This document shows, one piece after another, positions 1 to 7,746 of a stretch of DNA of 39,718 bases. This DNA comes from an uncultured Candidatus Saccharibacteria bacterium (lineage in GTDB: Bacteria > Patescibacteriota > Saccharimonadia > Saccharimonadales > UBA4665), in NCBI GenBank assembly GCA_903900685.1, contig CAIUOC010000072.1, forward strand, positions 1-39,718, read 5' to 3'. Position 1 is the first letter of the stretch, and each line of letters begins with the position of its first letter. Both the position numbers and the translations under genes were made by a program. Below the pieces are notes generated by a model. The model did not search any database and had not been told where the DNA came from. It saw only the letters and a program-made list of their open reading frames with translations.

Positions 1-204
1 CAAATAGCCAATAAATATATTACTGAGTTTAAGAACGGTGTTAAAATCGCTAACGGCCCTTATGGTCCATACATAACTGATGGCAAAAAGAATGCCCGAA
101 TCGCCAAGGATATTGATCCAAAAACTATAACAGAAAAACAGGCAACTGAAATTCTTAAAAAAGCGCCAGCAAAGAAAAAATTTAAAAGAAATAAGAAGAA
201 ATAA
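1..204 (+). CDS. topA: DNA topoisomerase I, C-terminal end (partial)
   Basis: An open frame runs in from the left edge and ends at TAA (202-204), giving the last 67 residues of a larger protein. It contains NGPYGPYITDGKKNARI, the pattern of the C-terminal repeat of bacterial type IA topoisomerases (GRFGPYV.DG), followed by a short helix and a very basic tail (KKAPAKKKFKRNKKK). The enzyme relaxes negatively supercoiled DNA; the repeats and Lys-rich tail help bind DNA. The catalytic core lies outside the window, so the name depends on this repeat alone. No clear hairpin terminator follows, only a T-run just after the stop. Confidence 0.75.
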   Translation, partial: QIANKYITEFKNGVKIANGPYGPYITDGKKNARIAKDIDPKTITEKQATEILKKAPAKKKFKRNKKK

Positions 205-228
205 GTTTTTTTATTAAACTAAAGAATC

Positions 229-257
229 TTGACATAACAATTATATAAGAATACTCT
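229..257 (+). promoter_or_regulatory. Promoter for the surface-protein gene
   Basis: A perfect -35 TTGACA (229-234) is followed after 17 bases by TACTCT (252-257), a weak -10. The predicted start of transcription leaves about 35-40 bases of leader before the ATG at 302. No Shine-Dalgarno sequence is obvious. Confidence 0.5.
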
Positions 258-301
258 TAATTTAAGTGTTGATTTAATCATACTGAAAATAAGAAATAAA
301 A

Positions 302-1537
302 ATGTTAAAAAATAAAATTAAATATTTAATCTTTAGTTCATTGGTAGGCTTATTTAGCCTAATTTTTGCGTCAATGACAACTAGTACAGCTCATGCATCT
401 GGAATAAACCTATATTGGTGCAATACTGGAAGTAGTAATTTTAGTACAGCTTCGAACTGGAACACTAATGCCGATTGTACTAGCGGTACTCAGCAAATAC
501 CCGTGAGTGGTGATAGTCTTATTTTTGACGATACTAATCTAACTGCTGATGCGACACTTAATAACAATTTAACCGGACTAGATATTTATAGTATTGATTT
601 TAAGGGCACAAGTATTTCCAATTATAGTTTTCTTATTACTGGTAATGCAATTAGCTTAGATAATGGAATTATAGACACTAGTCTTAGTATTGCTAACGAA
701 ATGTCACTTGATATAACACTTACAGCTGATCAAAGTATTAATGACACCTCAGGAGCTTTTAATTTAGTTGGCGGTAATGTTGGCCTAACAAATACTTTCA
801 ATATTGGAAACCATAATCTAACACTGAATAGTAATACCAATTATGGTGGCAATATATTTATTTTGAGTCAGCTAGAAGGAACTGGAAATATAATAATGAA
901 CGGTGACACCAGTGGTCATTATTATTTTATAGCTCCAGCTAATGGCTATAGCGGAAAAATAACATTAGACAATGGCCAAGCCTTCGTATATGGAAATTCT
1001 TTAGGAACCGGTAAGATAACTGTAAAAAGTGGGGCTACTCTTAATATTAATTTTGATAATTTGTCGCCAACTTTTAATAATCCTTTAGAGATTTCTGGAA
1101 ATGGCTTTGATGGAACCTCCGGTTCTATGGTTGTAAATGATGGATGCCCAAGTCCTATATCATCCAATGGATCATGTACTAATACCGGTACGGATACATT
1201 TAGTGGGGCAATTACATTGACTGGTGACACTATAGTTAGTACAGGTGGCAACACGCTAAAATTTACAAATATTGTTCCATGCAGTGGTTTCATTATAACT
1301 ATTAATGTAATCCCCGTTGTTTTGCCAGGTACTCATCCAGCAGTTTCGTCTTGTAGTACACCAACTGGCGGTGGATCGACAACATCATCCTCAGCACCAA
1401 AAACACCAAATACAGGATCTAGCCTTATTAATGCCAATAAATACTTAGCATATTTAGGAATACTTAGCATATTATCAACAGGACTTTATATTTTATCTAG
1501 AAAATACAAAAAAGCTTACGCAAAAAATAGAAGATAA
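302..1537 (+). CDS. Secreted surface protein with LPXTG-like wall anchor and beta-strand repeats
   Basis: The 411-residue protein has a clear signal peptide (basic MLKNKIKY, hydrophobic stretch, cleavage probably near AHA-SG around residue 33). The mature part is rich in Ser, Thr, Asn and Gly. It opens with W.....NFSTASNWN...P..GDSLIFDD, a pattern seen in autotransporter-associated beta-strand/beta-helix repeats, and continues as short Gly/Asn-rich strands. The C-terminus has a Ser/Thr linker, TPNTG (about 368-372), a hydrophobic segment and a basic tail. That layout is a sortase-type sorting signal with Thr in place of the Leu of LPXTG. It is probably a cell-wall-anchored, perhaps adhesive, protein facing a host cell. 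Four to six Cys residues in the mature region could form disulfides. The specific ligand is unknown. Confidence 0.7.
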   Translation: MLKNKIKYLIFSSLVGLFSLIFASMTTSTAHASGINLYWCNTGSSNFSTASNWNTNADCTSGTQQIPVSGDSLIFDDTNLTADATLNNNLTGLDIYSIDFKGTSISNYSFLITGNAISLDNGIIDTSLSIANEMSLDITLTADQSINDTSGAFNLVGGNVGLTNTFNIGNHNLTLNSNTNYGGNIFILSQLEGTGNIIMNGDTSGHYYFIAPANGYSGKITLDNGQAFVYGNSLGTGKITVKSGATLNINFDNLSPTFNNPLEISGNGFDGTSGSMVVNDGCPSPISSNGSCTNTGTDTFSGAITLTGDTIVSTGGNTLKFTNIVPCSGFIITINVIPVVLPGTHPAVSSCSTPTGGGSTTSSSAPKTPNTGSSLINANKYLAYLGILSILSTGLYILSRKYKKAYAKNRR

Positions 1538-1543
1538 TATATT

Positions 1544-1552
1544 TTGTCCACA
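1544..1552 (+). promoter_or_regulatory. DnaA-box-like 9-mer TTGTCCACA
   Basis: TTGTCCACA is one base from the consensus DnaA box TTATCCACA. It lies seven bases after the stop of the surface-protein gene. It is one of several such 9-mers in the non-coding gaps on both sides of the dcw operon. Function is not shown. Confidence 0.35.
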
Positions 1553-1652
1553 AGTTGCACTCTGGTCAAGTTATTGTAAATAGATATTTCTACAACATGT
1601 TATATGCCAAATCGTCCATTTCGTGATACTATATATTTAGCAGGCACTATAT

Positions 1653-1681
1653 TTGACTTATAGTAGCTAAAATGATATAAT
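1653..1681 (+). promoter_or_regulatory. Strong sigma-70-type promoter for the sigma4/HARE-HTH gene
   Basis: TTGACT (1653-1658), exactly 17 bases, then a perfect TATAAT (1676-1681). It lies 36 bases before the ATG at 1718, so unlike many genes here this mRNA has a short leader. Confidence 0.75.
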
Positions 1682-1717
1682 CTTATTAAGTTTAATCAGG
1701 TAAAGTAATCAGATAAT

Positions 1718-2788
1718 ATGACAAATAAGGCTCAAATTAAGGATAATATACAACTTGACATCAAAAAACACATCGATGATGTTTTAAAGACGATTGATCA
1801 AGAAAGAGAAAAGGAAATAATCTCAAGAAGATTTGGTCTTTTTGATCGAAAAGAAACCCTTGAACAAATTGGCGAATTATTAGGAATTACTCGCGAAAGA
1901 GTACGTCAATTAGAAAAATCTATTATTACTAAACTGCGCAGTAAGGCTGACAGGGGAGAGCTACCAAATCTAGATAAATTCCAAGCTATAATCTTGGAGA
2001 CACTTAATACTGCAGGGCAACTATCTAGAGTTACAAAATTAGCTAATGAACTTAGTAAGGATGCAACAAAAATTGATCAATCAAGAATTGCATTTTTAGC
2101 TGAATTATCACCAGAACTTACAGTTGTTGATGAAAATGATTTTCTTTATCTAGCTATAGGTAATTCAAAAGTCTTTACCAGTGCATCTATAAAAGAAGGT
2201 GTTAGTAAGATTATAAATTCAATTACTAAACTTGCTGAACCGAAAAGTATTAAAAAGATTGCCGTAGAAGCTAACATAGACGACTACAGCCAAGCAGAAG
2301 CTCTTGCTAGTATATCTAAGCAACTTGCTTCACTAAACGACAAGTGGGGCCTCGTAAAGTGGCCTATGGTTAATCCTAAGAACATTCGTGACAAGATATA
2401 TGTCATTCTAAAAGAAAATAATAAGCACATGCATTTTAATGAAATTGCTGATGCTATTCAAAAATCTGATTTCAAGCGAAAGAATGTTACCACTCAAGCT
2501 ATACATAATGAATTAATTAAAGATAAAAGATTTGTATTAATTGGGCGTGGTATTTACGCACTCCGTGAATGGGGCTACAAAAAAGGTACAGTTTCAGACA
2601 TAATATCAGAAGTTTTGAGAAAAGAAGGAAAAGCTCTACATAGAGACGATATAGTTAAAAAAGTTCTTGAAAGCCGATATGTTAAGGAAACTACTATACT
2701 TCTTAATCTACAGGGCAAGAATCAGTTCAAGAGAGTTGCTAAAGCAACCTATGAGCTAGATGAATCTAAATTAGTAAGCGCAGAATAA
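1718..2788 (+). CDS. Sigma-70 region 4 / double HARE-HTH transcription-associated protein
   Basis: The 356-residue protein has no sigma region 2, so it is not a complete sigma factor. Residues about 28-75 match sigma-70 region 4, the helix-turn-helix that reads the -35 box and touches the RNA polymerase beta flap (RFGLFDRKETLEQIGELLG, then ITRERVRQLE). A helical linker follows (about 85-215). Residues about 222-285 and 290-347 look like two winged-helix HARE-HTH domains of the kind found in the RpoE delta subunit and ASXL proteins; the first has HMHFNEIADAI and FVLIGRGIYAL, the second is more divergent. It is probably an RNA polymerase-associated regulator. It has its own strong promoter and stands alone before the convergent gap. 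Region 4 is a confident call; the second HARE domain less so. Confidence 0.7.
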   Translation: MTNKAQIKDNIQLDIKKHIDDVLKTIDQEREKEIISRRFGLFDRKETLEQIGELLGITRERVRQLEKSIITKLRSKADRGELPNLDKFQAIILETLNTAGQLSRVTKLANELSKDATKIDQSRIAFLAELSPELTVVDENDFLYLAIGNSKVFTSASIKEGVSKIINSITKLAEPKSIKKIAVEANIDDYSQAEALASISKQLASLNDKWGLVKWPMVNPKNIRDKIYVILKENNKHMHFNEIADAIQKSDFKRKNVTTQAIHNELIKDKRFVLIGRGIYALREWGYKKGTVSDIISEVLRKEGKALHRDDIVKKVLESRYVKETTILLNLQGKNQFKRVAKATYELDESKLVSAE

Positions 2789-2808
2789 ACTGAACATTTT
2801 ACGAACAT
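2789..2808. repeat. 20-bp direct repeat, copy 1
   Basis: actgaacattttacgaacat begins directly after the TAA of the preceding gene. An identical copy lies at 3342-3361 in the same orientation. Internally it holds GAACAT twice, spaced 11 bp start to start, which resembles a binding site for a tandem-bound regulator. The two copies bracket the whole non-coding gap. Confidence 0.8.
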
Positions 2809-2972
2809 AGAATATATACAAAAATAATTAAAAATAGACTAAAATACCTTAAATTGGCGTTTTTTATGCAAAAGGTATAAAAGGGCGTTACAAATTTATT
2901 TTTTTATTTATTTTTTTAAAAATAATGGCGGGGGGAAGAATTAGGAAACACACAATAAGACATAGTCATACT

Positions 2973-3000
2973 ATGTCGCACAATGTATATTTTGCGACTA
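2973..3000. other. dif-like XerC/XerD recombination site candidate
   Basis: Two 11-bp arms flank a 6-bp centre: atgtcgcacaa, TGTATA, ttttgcgacta. The arms are inverted over nine bases with one mismatch (GTCGCA.AA / TT.TGCGAC). Geometry (11-6-11), the CGCA of the XerC-like arm and the centre TGTATA match the E. coli dif plan. The XerD-like arm departs from the usual TTATGTTAAAT. The site lies where gene orientation on both sides converges, as expected near a terminus. It is a candidate only. Confidence 0.35.
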
Positions 3001-3178
3001 TAATATACTATATATAGTTGATAACCAATGCCTCTATAATAGGGCACTACTGCTATATTATTCCCAAAAATTATAATTAAATGTTTATTATATGTTCGTA
3101 TTCTTATCTGTTAATAGTCATCATTAATTTGGTTAATGACTCTTTGTGTATTTTTTTTACAATGGATCTATATTTGAC

Positions 3179-3187
3179 TTATCCACA
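3179..3187 (+). promoter_or_regulatory. Perfect DnaA box TTATCCACA
   Basis: An exact consensus DnaA box lies in the convergent non-coding gap. The 12-mer TTATCCACAGTT is also present at 11722-11733 on the other side of the dcw operon. A single box does not make an origin, and no dnaA or dnaN is in the window. Confidence 0.45.
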
Positions 3188-3341
3188 GTTATGTCGTGAA
3201 GTATTTGCTTTTTTATGTTTTCGATTACCTTATATAGTTTTTTTGATAATTCCCTTATCCTTCCCCTTACCCTGCTTTTTTGACAAATTACTTTAATATA
3301 GTGATAATATGTTTTTTAAAAAAAATAGCTCATAATTGATT

Positions 3342-3361
3342 ACTGAACATTTTACGAACAT
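3342..3361. repeat. 20-bp direct repeat, copy 2
   Basis: Exact second copy of actgaacattttacgaacat, 553 bp from the first, 35 bp beyond the end of ftsQ. It lies inside the possible large loop between AGCTC/GAGCT arms (3326-3331 and 3385-3390) that precedes a T-run on the - strand, so it may sit at the end of the dcw transcript. Confidence 0.8.
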
Positions 3362-3396
3362 GCAGGGACTAGTGGGGTATTAAGGAGCTAATTTTA

Positions 3397-4338
3397 CTAC
3401 TTATAATATGCTCGTCCTATAACCCTAACATCAATATACTGTGAAGGATTTTTATTATTAGCTTGTAGATATCCCTTCAATGCCAGAAAACTCCCAACCT
3501 GCTCTTTTACAGGTTCCTCTAAATTTAACTTAAGTATATAGGGAACCTTATCTATTTTAATGTCCAACTCTCTTGAGTTAGGAACTAGGGTATAACTTAT
3601 GGTTTTAATCGATTGAATTGCTAATTCATTGTAGGTATAACTTATAAAAGATAGGTCACTATTAGATAGTGCTCTTTGGTTTATTTTTATATTACTAAAG
3701 CTTTCTATTATATAGGGCATTAAATTTATAAAATTTACACTATTATTATTTGAAACCGATGCCATAGCTACACCATTATTCTTTAATAAATAGAATCTTT
3801 TAGTCTGATCGTATAGAATTCCTACTGGCTTAGCCTCGGTAATTTTTAATGTTACAAAATGACTCAAAAAACTTAACTCTGGGGTTGCATTGGAAAGTTC
3901 TGGAAAGCGAGACAACATATAGTCTGATAAACCAAGGTTATTAATAGTTATTTTAGTATTATTTGCAATTGAATTAGATAGGTATTTTTCAGATGCTGTC
4001 TTATATATACTGGTTGACTCTAGGAATTGAGAATGATTATCAGACACATTTTTAATCTTCACGTTGTTATCTAAATAAAGTAAGTATCCTAGTATCAAAA
4101 CAACAAAAATTAGTATAAAAATAGCTGGAACCCTGCCGATAATATTATTTGCAGGTATGGTTGATTGGGTAATGCCATCATTAGTTTTGGGCTTAGATCG
4201 TTTTAAATTATTCTTAATCGTTCTGGAAGAATAGTAGCTAAAATTATTTGATTTATCTTCTTGAATAACGATTGGAGAACGACCCATTTTTTTTTGTTTT
4301 TTTTGAAACATATGTCTTTTCTTATTTAGATTTATCAA
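3397..4338 (-). CDS. ftsQ: Cell-division protein FtsQ/DivIB-like
   Basis: The 313-residue protein has a basic, Lys-rich cytoplasmic N-terminus, one membrane segment at about residues 71-90 (FILIFVVLILGYLLYL) and an extracytoplasmic part. The start of that part (about 95-170, ending in ITEAKPVGILYDQ) fits the POTRA domain of FtsQ/DivIB, which links the FtsL/FtsB complex to septal synthases. Sequence identity to known FtsQ is low, so the call leans on topology, size and position at the end of the dcw operon. It overlaps murG by 17 bases if the first ATG is used; later Met codons (MFQKK, MGRSP) would avoid this. A run of A residues there (AAAAAAAACAAAAAAAAATG) is unusual. It ends with TAG. Confidence 0.65.
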   Translation of the reverse strand: MINLNKKRHMFQKKQKKMGRSPIVIQEDKSNNFSYYSSRTIKNNLKRSKPKTNDGITQSTIPANNIIGRVPAIFILIFVVLILGYLLYLDNNVKIKNVSDNHSQFLESTSIYKTASEKYLSNSIANNTKITINNLGLSDYMLSRFPELSNATPELSFLSHFVTLKITEAKPVGILYDQTKRFYLLKNNGVAMASVSNNNSVNFINLMPYIIESFSNIKINQRALSNSDLSFISYTYNELAIQSIKTISYTLVPNSRELDIKIDKVPYILKLNLEEPVKEQVGSFLALKGYLQANNKNPSQYIDVRVIGRAYYK

Positions 4339-5491
4339 TTAATAATTGGGCTAATGCTAGAGATGCATCTTCTCTAGTAAAAAGATTTAGATTATCAGCT
4401 AATTCTTGCCTTCTCTTCTGAGAATTCATTAAAATATCTATTTGATCAAGCAAAATTTTAGGGTTTTCTATTACTTCAATTTCATCTAGGGCCACTACTG
4501 CCCCGCTCTTCTCAAGTGATTTTGCATTTTTTACTTGATGGCCACCAGTAAGATGAGGGCTTGGAATAATAATGCATGGCTTGGCTTGCGCTGCAAATTC
4601 TGCAAGATTTGTAGCCCCAGCACGAGAAATTATAAGATCTGCTGAACCAGAGTATCGATACATATCACCAACAAAACCTTTAACGATAACTCTTTTCCTT
4701 TTTTCACCTTTCAATTTTTTGTCATATTGCAAATTATAATCTGCTTCATGATCCTTGCCGGCAATATTTAAAAGAACTAGGTTCGAATTATTTTCTAATA
4801 ATGAATCAACAATTGCTAAGAGTGCTTTATTAAGTGTTAATGAGCCAAGTCCACCGCCAGCAAAAAGTATTACCTGTTTATCCTTATCTATACCTAAACT
4901 TTCCTTATAGTCTGCTACATCAGCAGCAGATAATTTTTTATATTTATTTGATATGGGAACACCGACGTAAATAATTTTATTCTGAGGATAGCTATAAAGT
5001 TCTTTTGGCATGCCAGTTGCATGATTTAACGCCCACTTAGCTATGATCCTATTTGCAAGACCAGGCATTGTGTCTGAATCATGGGTTATATACTTAATTC
5101 CTCTCACTGCAGCAGCTAAGCCAACTGGAACACCTATATATCCCCCTTTAATAAAAATTATATTTGGTTTTATTTCTAATAGAATAAAATATGCCTGAAT
5201 TGTGCCAATCAAAAATCTAAAGAAGTCGACAATATTTTTTAAAATTGTACTGAAATCTAAAAGTTGAGAAAAGCCAGCCCCATGATATCGTCTAAACTTC
5301 CCTGCACTAATATATATAGATTGGTCAATAAAATCTGAGATCTCTAATCTCTGCCCAAATGGATCACCTGTCTGACCAATAAAAATTACTTTTACAGTTG
5401 GATCGAGCTTTTTTAAATCATTGGCGACTGCTAATAGCGGGGTTACGTGACCCCCTGAGCCTGCGCCCGTAATGACTATTGTCATAATCAT
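4322..5491 (-). CDS. murG: UDP-GlcNAc:lipid I N-acetylglucosaminyltransferase MurG
   Basis: It transfers GlcNAc to lipid I to make lipid II at the inner face of the membrane. The N-terminal Rossmann domain carries GAGSGGHVTPLLAVA, and the C-terminal GT-B domain carries RAGATNLAEFA and GGHQVKNAKSLEKSG, the donor-binding signature. The usual HEQN..PG motif reads HDSDTMPGLAN, a variant. At 389 residues it is slightly longer than typical (about 355-365). Two starts are possible; the second Met (5485) has AAGGGG six bases upstream and gives MTIVITGAG. Either way the gene overlaps the 3' end of ftsW by 68-74 bases, far more than the 4-base overlaps nearby, which suggests tight translational coupling. 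Confidence 0.93.
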   Translation of the reverse strand: MIMTIVITGAGSGGHVTPLLAVANDLKKLDPTVKVIFIGQTGDPFGQRLEISDFIDQSIYISAGKFRRYHGAGFSQLLDFSTILKNIVDFFRFLIGTIQAYFILLEIKPNIIFIKGGYIGVPVGLAAAVRGIKYITHDSDTMPGLANRIIAKWALNHATGMPKELYSYPQNKIIYVGVPISNKYKKLSAADVADYKESLGIDKDKQVILFAGGGLGSLTLNKALLAIVDSLLENNSNLVLLNIAGKDHEADYNLQYDKKLKGEKRKRVIVKGFVGDMYRYSGSADLIISRAGATNLAEFAAQAKPCIIIPSPHLTGGHQVKNAKSLEKSGAVVALDEIEVIENPKILLDQIDILMNSQKRRQELADNLNLFTREDASLALAQLLIDKSK

Positions 5492-6677
5492 CCCCTTCTG
5501 TAATTTTAGTAGGTACTGTATAGGTTGTATATCTAGAAATATGAAAGACTATTCCTAAAGCAGCCATAACAAACATAATACTAGTACCGCCATAACTTAT
5601 AAAGGGCAAAGTAATGCCTTTAAGTGGAATAACCCCGATCATAGCACCAATATTTATAAATGCCTGAACACTTAACCAAGTCATAATTCCAGTAACTAAT
5701 AATCTTGAAAAATTATTTGGACAACGTTCAATAATATTTTTAAGTCTGACAAATAGAGCTGCAAATAGAGCTAATAATATAGTTGTTCCAAGAAATCCAA
5801 ATTTTTCAGCATAAATTGCGAAAATTGAATCGTTAGCAGATTCTGGTAAATAACCATAGGCCTGAACACTGTTGCCTAAACCTAGTCCCAATATTCCACC
5901 CGAACCAACTGCAATTAAAGCCTGACAAGTCTGATAGCCACTATTCTGACAATCACTCGATGGATGCAGGTATGTTGCTAATCTTTGTTGTCTATAACTA
6001 CTAGTTGCAACAGCTATTACTACACAAGCCACAATCACTCCTACAAAAATGGCAATCTTTTTCATAGGTACTGACGCCACAAAAGCCATACAAGCCATCA
6101 TTGCCATCATAACGGCAGTTGTACCTAAATCACTCTCAACTCCCGCTACAACGACTCCTATTATAAATAAAGCCATAATTATTGGTAATAGTGTTTTTTT
6201 AAAATCGCTTATTGCACCAGACTTAATTTGACTGGCTAAAAAACCAGCCAACCAAATTAGTAAAGCAAATTTAATCAGCTCATCAGCCTGAAATGAGAAA
6301 CCACCAATTTGAATCCACCTATAAGCACCATTAACTTCTTGCCCCAGTACTCTAACTGCTAATGCAGCAATAACAGAAATAATAATTAAAGGCTTCTCAA
6401 AACGACGCCAAGCTTTTAAGGGCATAAACGCAGTAATTGCAAATCCGACTAAACCCAAAATAACTGATATCATCTGGCGATTAATAAAATAATTAGCTCC
6501 GACTCCACTGTTTATGCTTAATCCAGGGCCAATTGAATAAATTACAACTAGGCCAATTGATAATAATAATATAATAATTACAAGCAATATGTAGTCAGGT
6601 TTATGCTTCCTTGGCATTTCCAAATTATTGTTAAATCTTGATCCTCTCCTGGATTGAAATTGACTCGATGGTCTCAT
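5418..6677 (-). CDS. ftsW: Septal peptidoglycan polymerase FtsW (SEDS family)
   Basis: The 419-residue multi-pass membrane protein has about ten hydrophobic segments and SEDS signatures: GAYRWIQIGGFSFQADE, the VESDLGT motif, AVGSGGILGLGLGNS and the C-terminal PFISYGGTS. SEDS proteins polymerise lipid II with a partner transpeptidase, here probably the PBP two genes upstream. The extra N-terminal 25 residues and the polar tail (EGDDYDNSHYGRRLRGSR) are cytoplasmic; the tail is read in a different frame from the start of murG, which lies over it. The start codon overlaps the mraY stop as ATGA. Confidence 0.93.
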   Translation of the reverse strand: MRPSSQFQSRRGSRFNNNLEMPRKHKPDYILLVIIILLLSIGLVVIYSIGPGLSINSGVGANYFINRQMISVILGLVGFAITAFMPLKAWRRFEKPLIIISVIAALAVRVLGQEVNGAYRWIQIGGFSFQADELIKFALLIWLAGFLASQIKSGAISDFKKTLLPIIMALFIIGVVVAGVESDLGTTAVMMAMMACMAFVASVPMKKIAIFVGVIVACVVIAVATSSYRQQRLATYLHPSSDCQNSGYQTCQALIAVGSGGILGLGLGNSVQAYGYLPESANDSIFAIYAEKFGFLGTTILLALFAALFVRLKNIIERCPNNFSRLLVTGIMTWLSVQAFINIGAMIGVIPLKGITLPFISYGGTSIMFVMAALGIVFHISRYTTYTVPTKITEGDDYDNSHYGRRLRGSRNPAISSRQ

Positions 6678-7720
6678 ATATATTTACCAAGTAAAAAGAC
6701 AATTAGCCCAATAACCGCCGATACCTGGCCTAAGATCCAAAAACGCATTGTAATCTTAGTTTCCTGCCACCCAATTGCTTCGAAATGATGATGTATTGGT
6801 GCTATTTTAAATATCTTTTTTCCATTTCTTAGTTTTTTAGATATGACTTGAATAATGGTTGACCCAGCTTCAATAACAAACATAAGCCCAATAATTGGTA
6901 GGAGTACTACTGTATTAGTGAGCATAGCCACAACTCCAAGCGCTGTACCTAATGCAAATGATCCGATATCTCCCATAAAGAACCTGGCAGGATAAATATT
7001 AAACCAAGTGTAGCTTAACAAGGATCCAACAGTCGCTAAACAGAATCCTGAAATCCCATATCTACCTTCTAGTAAAGCAATTATTGCATATGCCGAAAAA
7101 GCAATTGAAGTTAAGCCTCCAGCCAAACCATCAAGTCCATCGCTAATATTAACTGCATTAGCTGTTGAGACTACTACAAGAACAAATAAAGGAATAATCA
7201 ACCAGCCAATATGCCAATTACCATAAATCCCCGGTATATGAATATAGCTAACATCTAATTTGTAATAGAAAAATAATCCGCCAATTAGTGCTACTGCAGT
7301 AACTAAGAAAAGCTTTAATTTAGAAGGAAGACCAGCAACCCCTAGTCCATTACCGGTTATATTAATTATGTCATCAACCAGTCCTATTAAAGCAGCACCA
7401 GCAAAAGCAGCTATAGGTAGCCAGGTTTCGCTACGATTTAGATTAAAAAGAATAGTCACTAGACATACCGAAAGTACAAAAATTATGCCAGCCATTGTTG
7501 GTATATGACGTTTATGCTTCTCTGCATGTAGCTGATTAAATACTGTTGCAGTCTCTCCTGTCACAGCTTTTTCTCTAGGTTTTTTCCACCATTGTCCCTT
7601 GTATGACAAATGAGTGTAGATAGGTGTGATTACCATACTTAAGACAAAGCCTAAAAATCCAAGACTAAGAATTCTAATAATTGTATTGGTTTCAACGGAA
7701 AAGTTTATAACTTGAATCAT
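6674..7720 (-). CDS. mraY: Phospho-N-acetylmuramoyl-pentapeptide transferase MraY
   Basis: It makes lipid I by transferring phospho-MurNAc-pentapeptide to undecaprenyl phosphate in the membrane. Visible motifs are LVDD (Asp116-117), NISDGLDGLAGG (191-202) and the C-terminal HHHFE segment, the active-site residues of this PNPT family. It has about ten membrane segments in 348 residues, normal for the family. A loop of about 25 residues near 47-72 (KPREKAVTGETATV) is a little longer than usual. AAAGGT lies before the ATG. It ends with TGA in an ATGA overlap with ftsW, one of the proofs that UGA is a stop here. Confidence 0.95.
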   Translation of the reverse strand: MIQVINFSVETNTIIRILSLGFLGFVLSMVITPIYTHLSYKGQWWKKPREKAVTGETATVFNQLHAEKHKRHIPTMAGIIFVLSVCLVTILFNLNRSETWLPIAAFAGAALIGLVDDIINITGNGLGVAGLPSKLKLFLVTAVALIGGLFFYYKLDVSYIHIPGIYGNWHIGWLIIPLFVLVVVSTANAVNISDGLDGLAGGLTSIAFSAYAIIALLEGRYGISGFCLATVGSLLSYTWFNIYPARFFMGDIGSFALGTALGVVAMLTNTVVLLPIIGLMFVIEAGSTIIQVISKKLRNGKKIFKIAPIHHHFEAIGWQETKITMRFWILGQVSAVIGLIVFLLGKYI

Positions 7721-7746
7721 TTTTTTACCTTTACATATTATACATG

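Larger units (their letters stand above)
2789..3396. other. 608-bp non-coding gap between convergent transcription units
   Basis: This is the only gap over 300 bases. Genes to the left point right, and the genes to the right point left. It holds the 20-bp direct repeats near its ends, a G-run (GGCGGGGGG near 2925-2936) between T-rich tracts, a small dyad (GACATAG-5-CTATGTC, 2959-2977), the dif-like dyad at 2973-3000, a hairpin with later T-run near 3117-3158, a DnaA box at 3179, and a third TACGAACAT-type motif inverted at about 3092-3100. I recognise no tRNA or known ncRNA. A 71-aa hydrophobic ORF (3081-3296) shows no start signals or family features and is not called. Confidence 0.6.

Noticed and set aside
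946-1293. 115-aa - strand ORF inside the surface-protein gene
   Set aside because: Fully antisense to a gene with signal peptide and sorting motif; composition typical of a shadow.
3250-3275. Possible G-quadruplex on the - strand (GGGTAAGGGGAAGGATAAGGG)
   Set aside because: One G-run has only two bases, so only a weak two-tier form is possible; no functional context.
3081-3296. 71-aa hydrophobic + strand ORF in the convergent gap
   Set aside because: Composition follows the T-rich DNA, there is no start signal or family pattern, and it overlaps the DnaA box and hairpin; probably chance.
2789-3396. The convergent gap as an origin of replication
   Set aside because: Only one DnaA box, no dnaA/dnaN, and gene orientation converges rather than diverges, which suits a terminus better.
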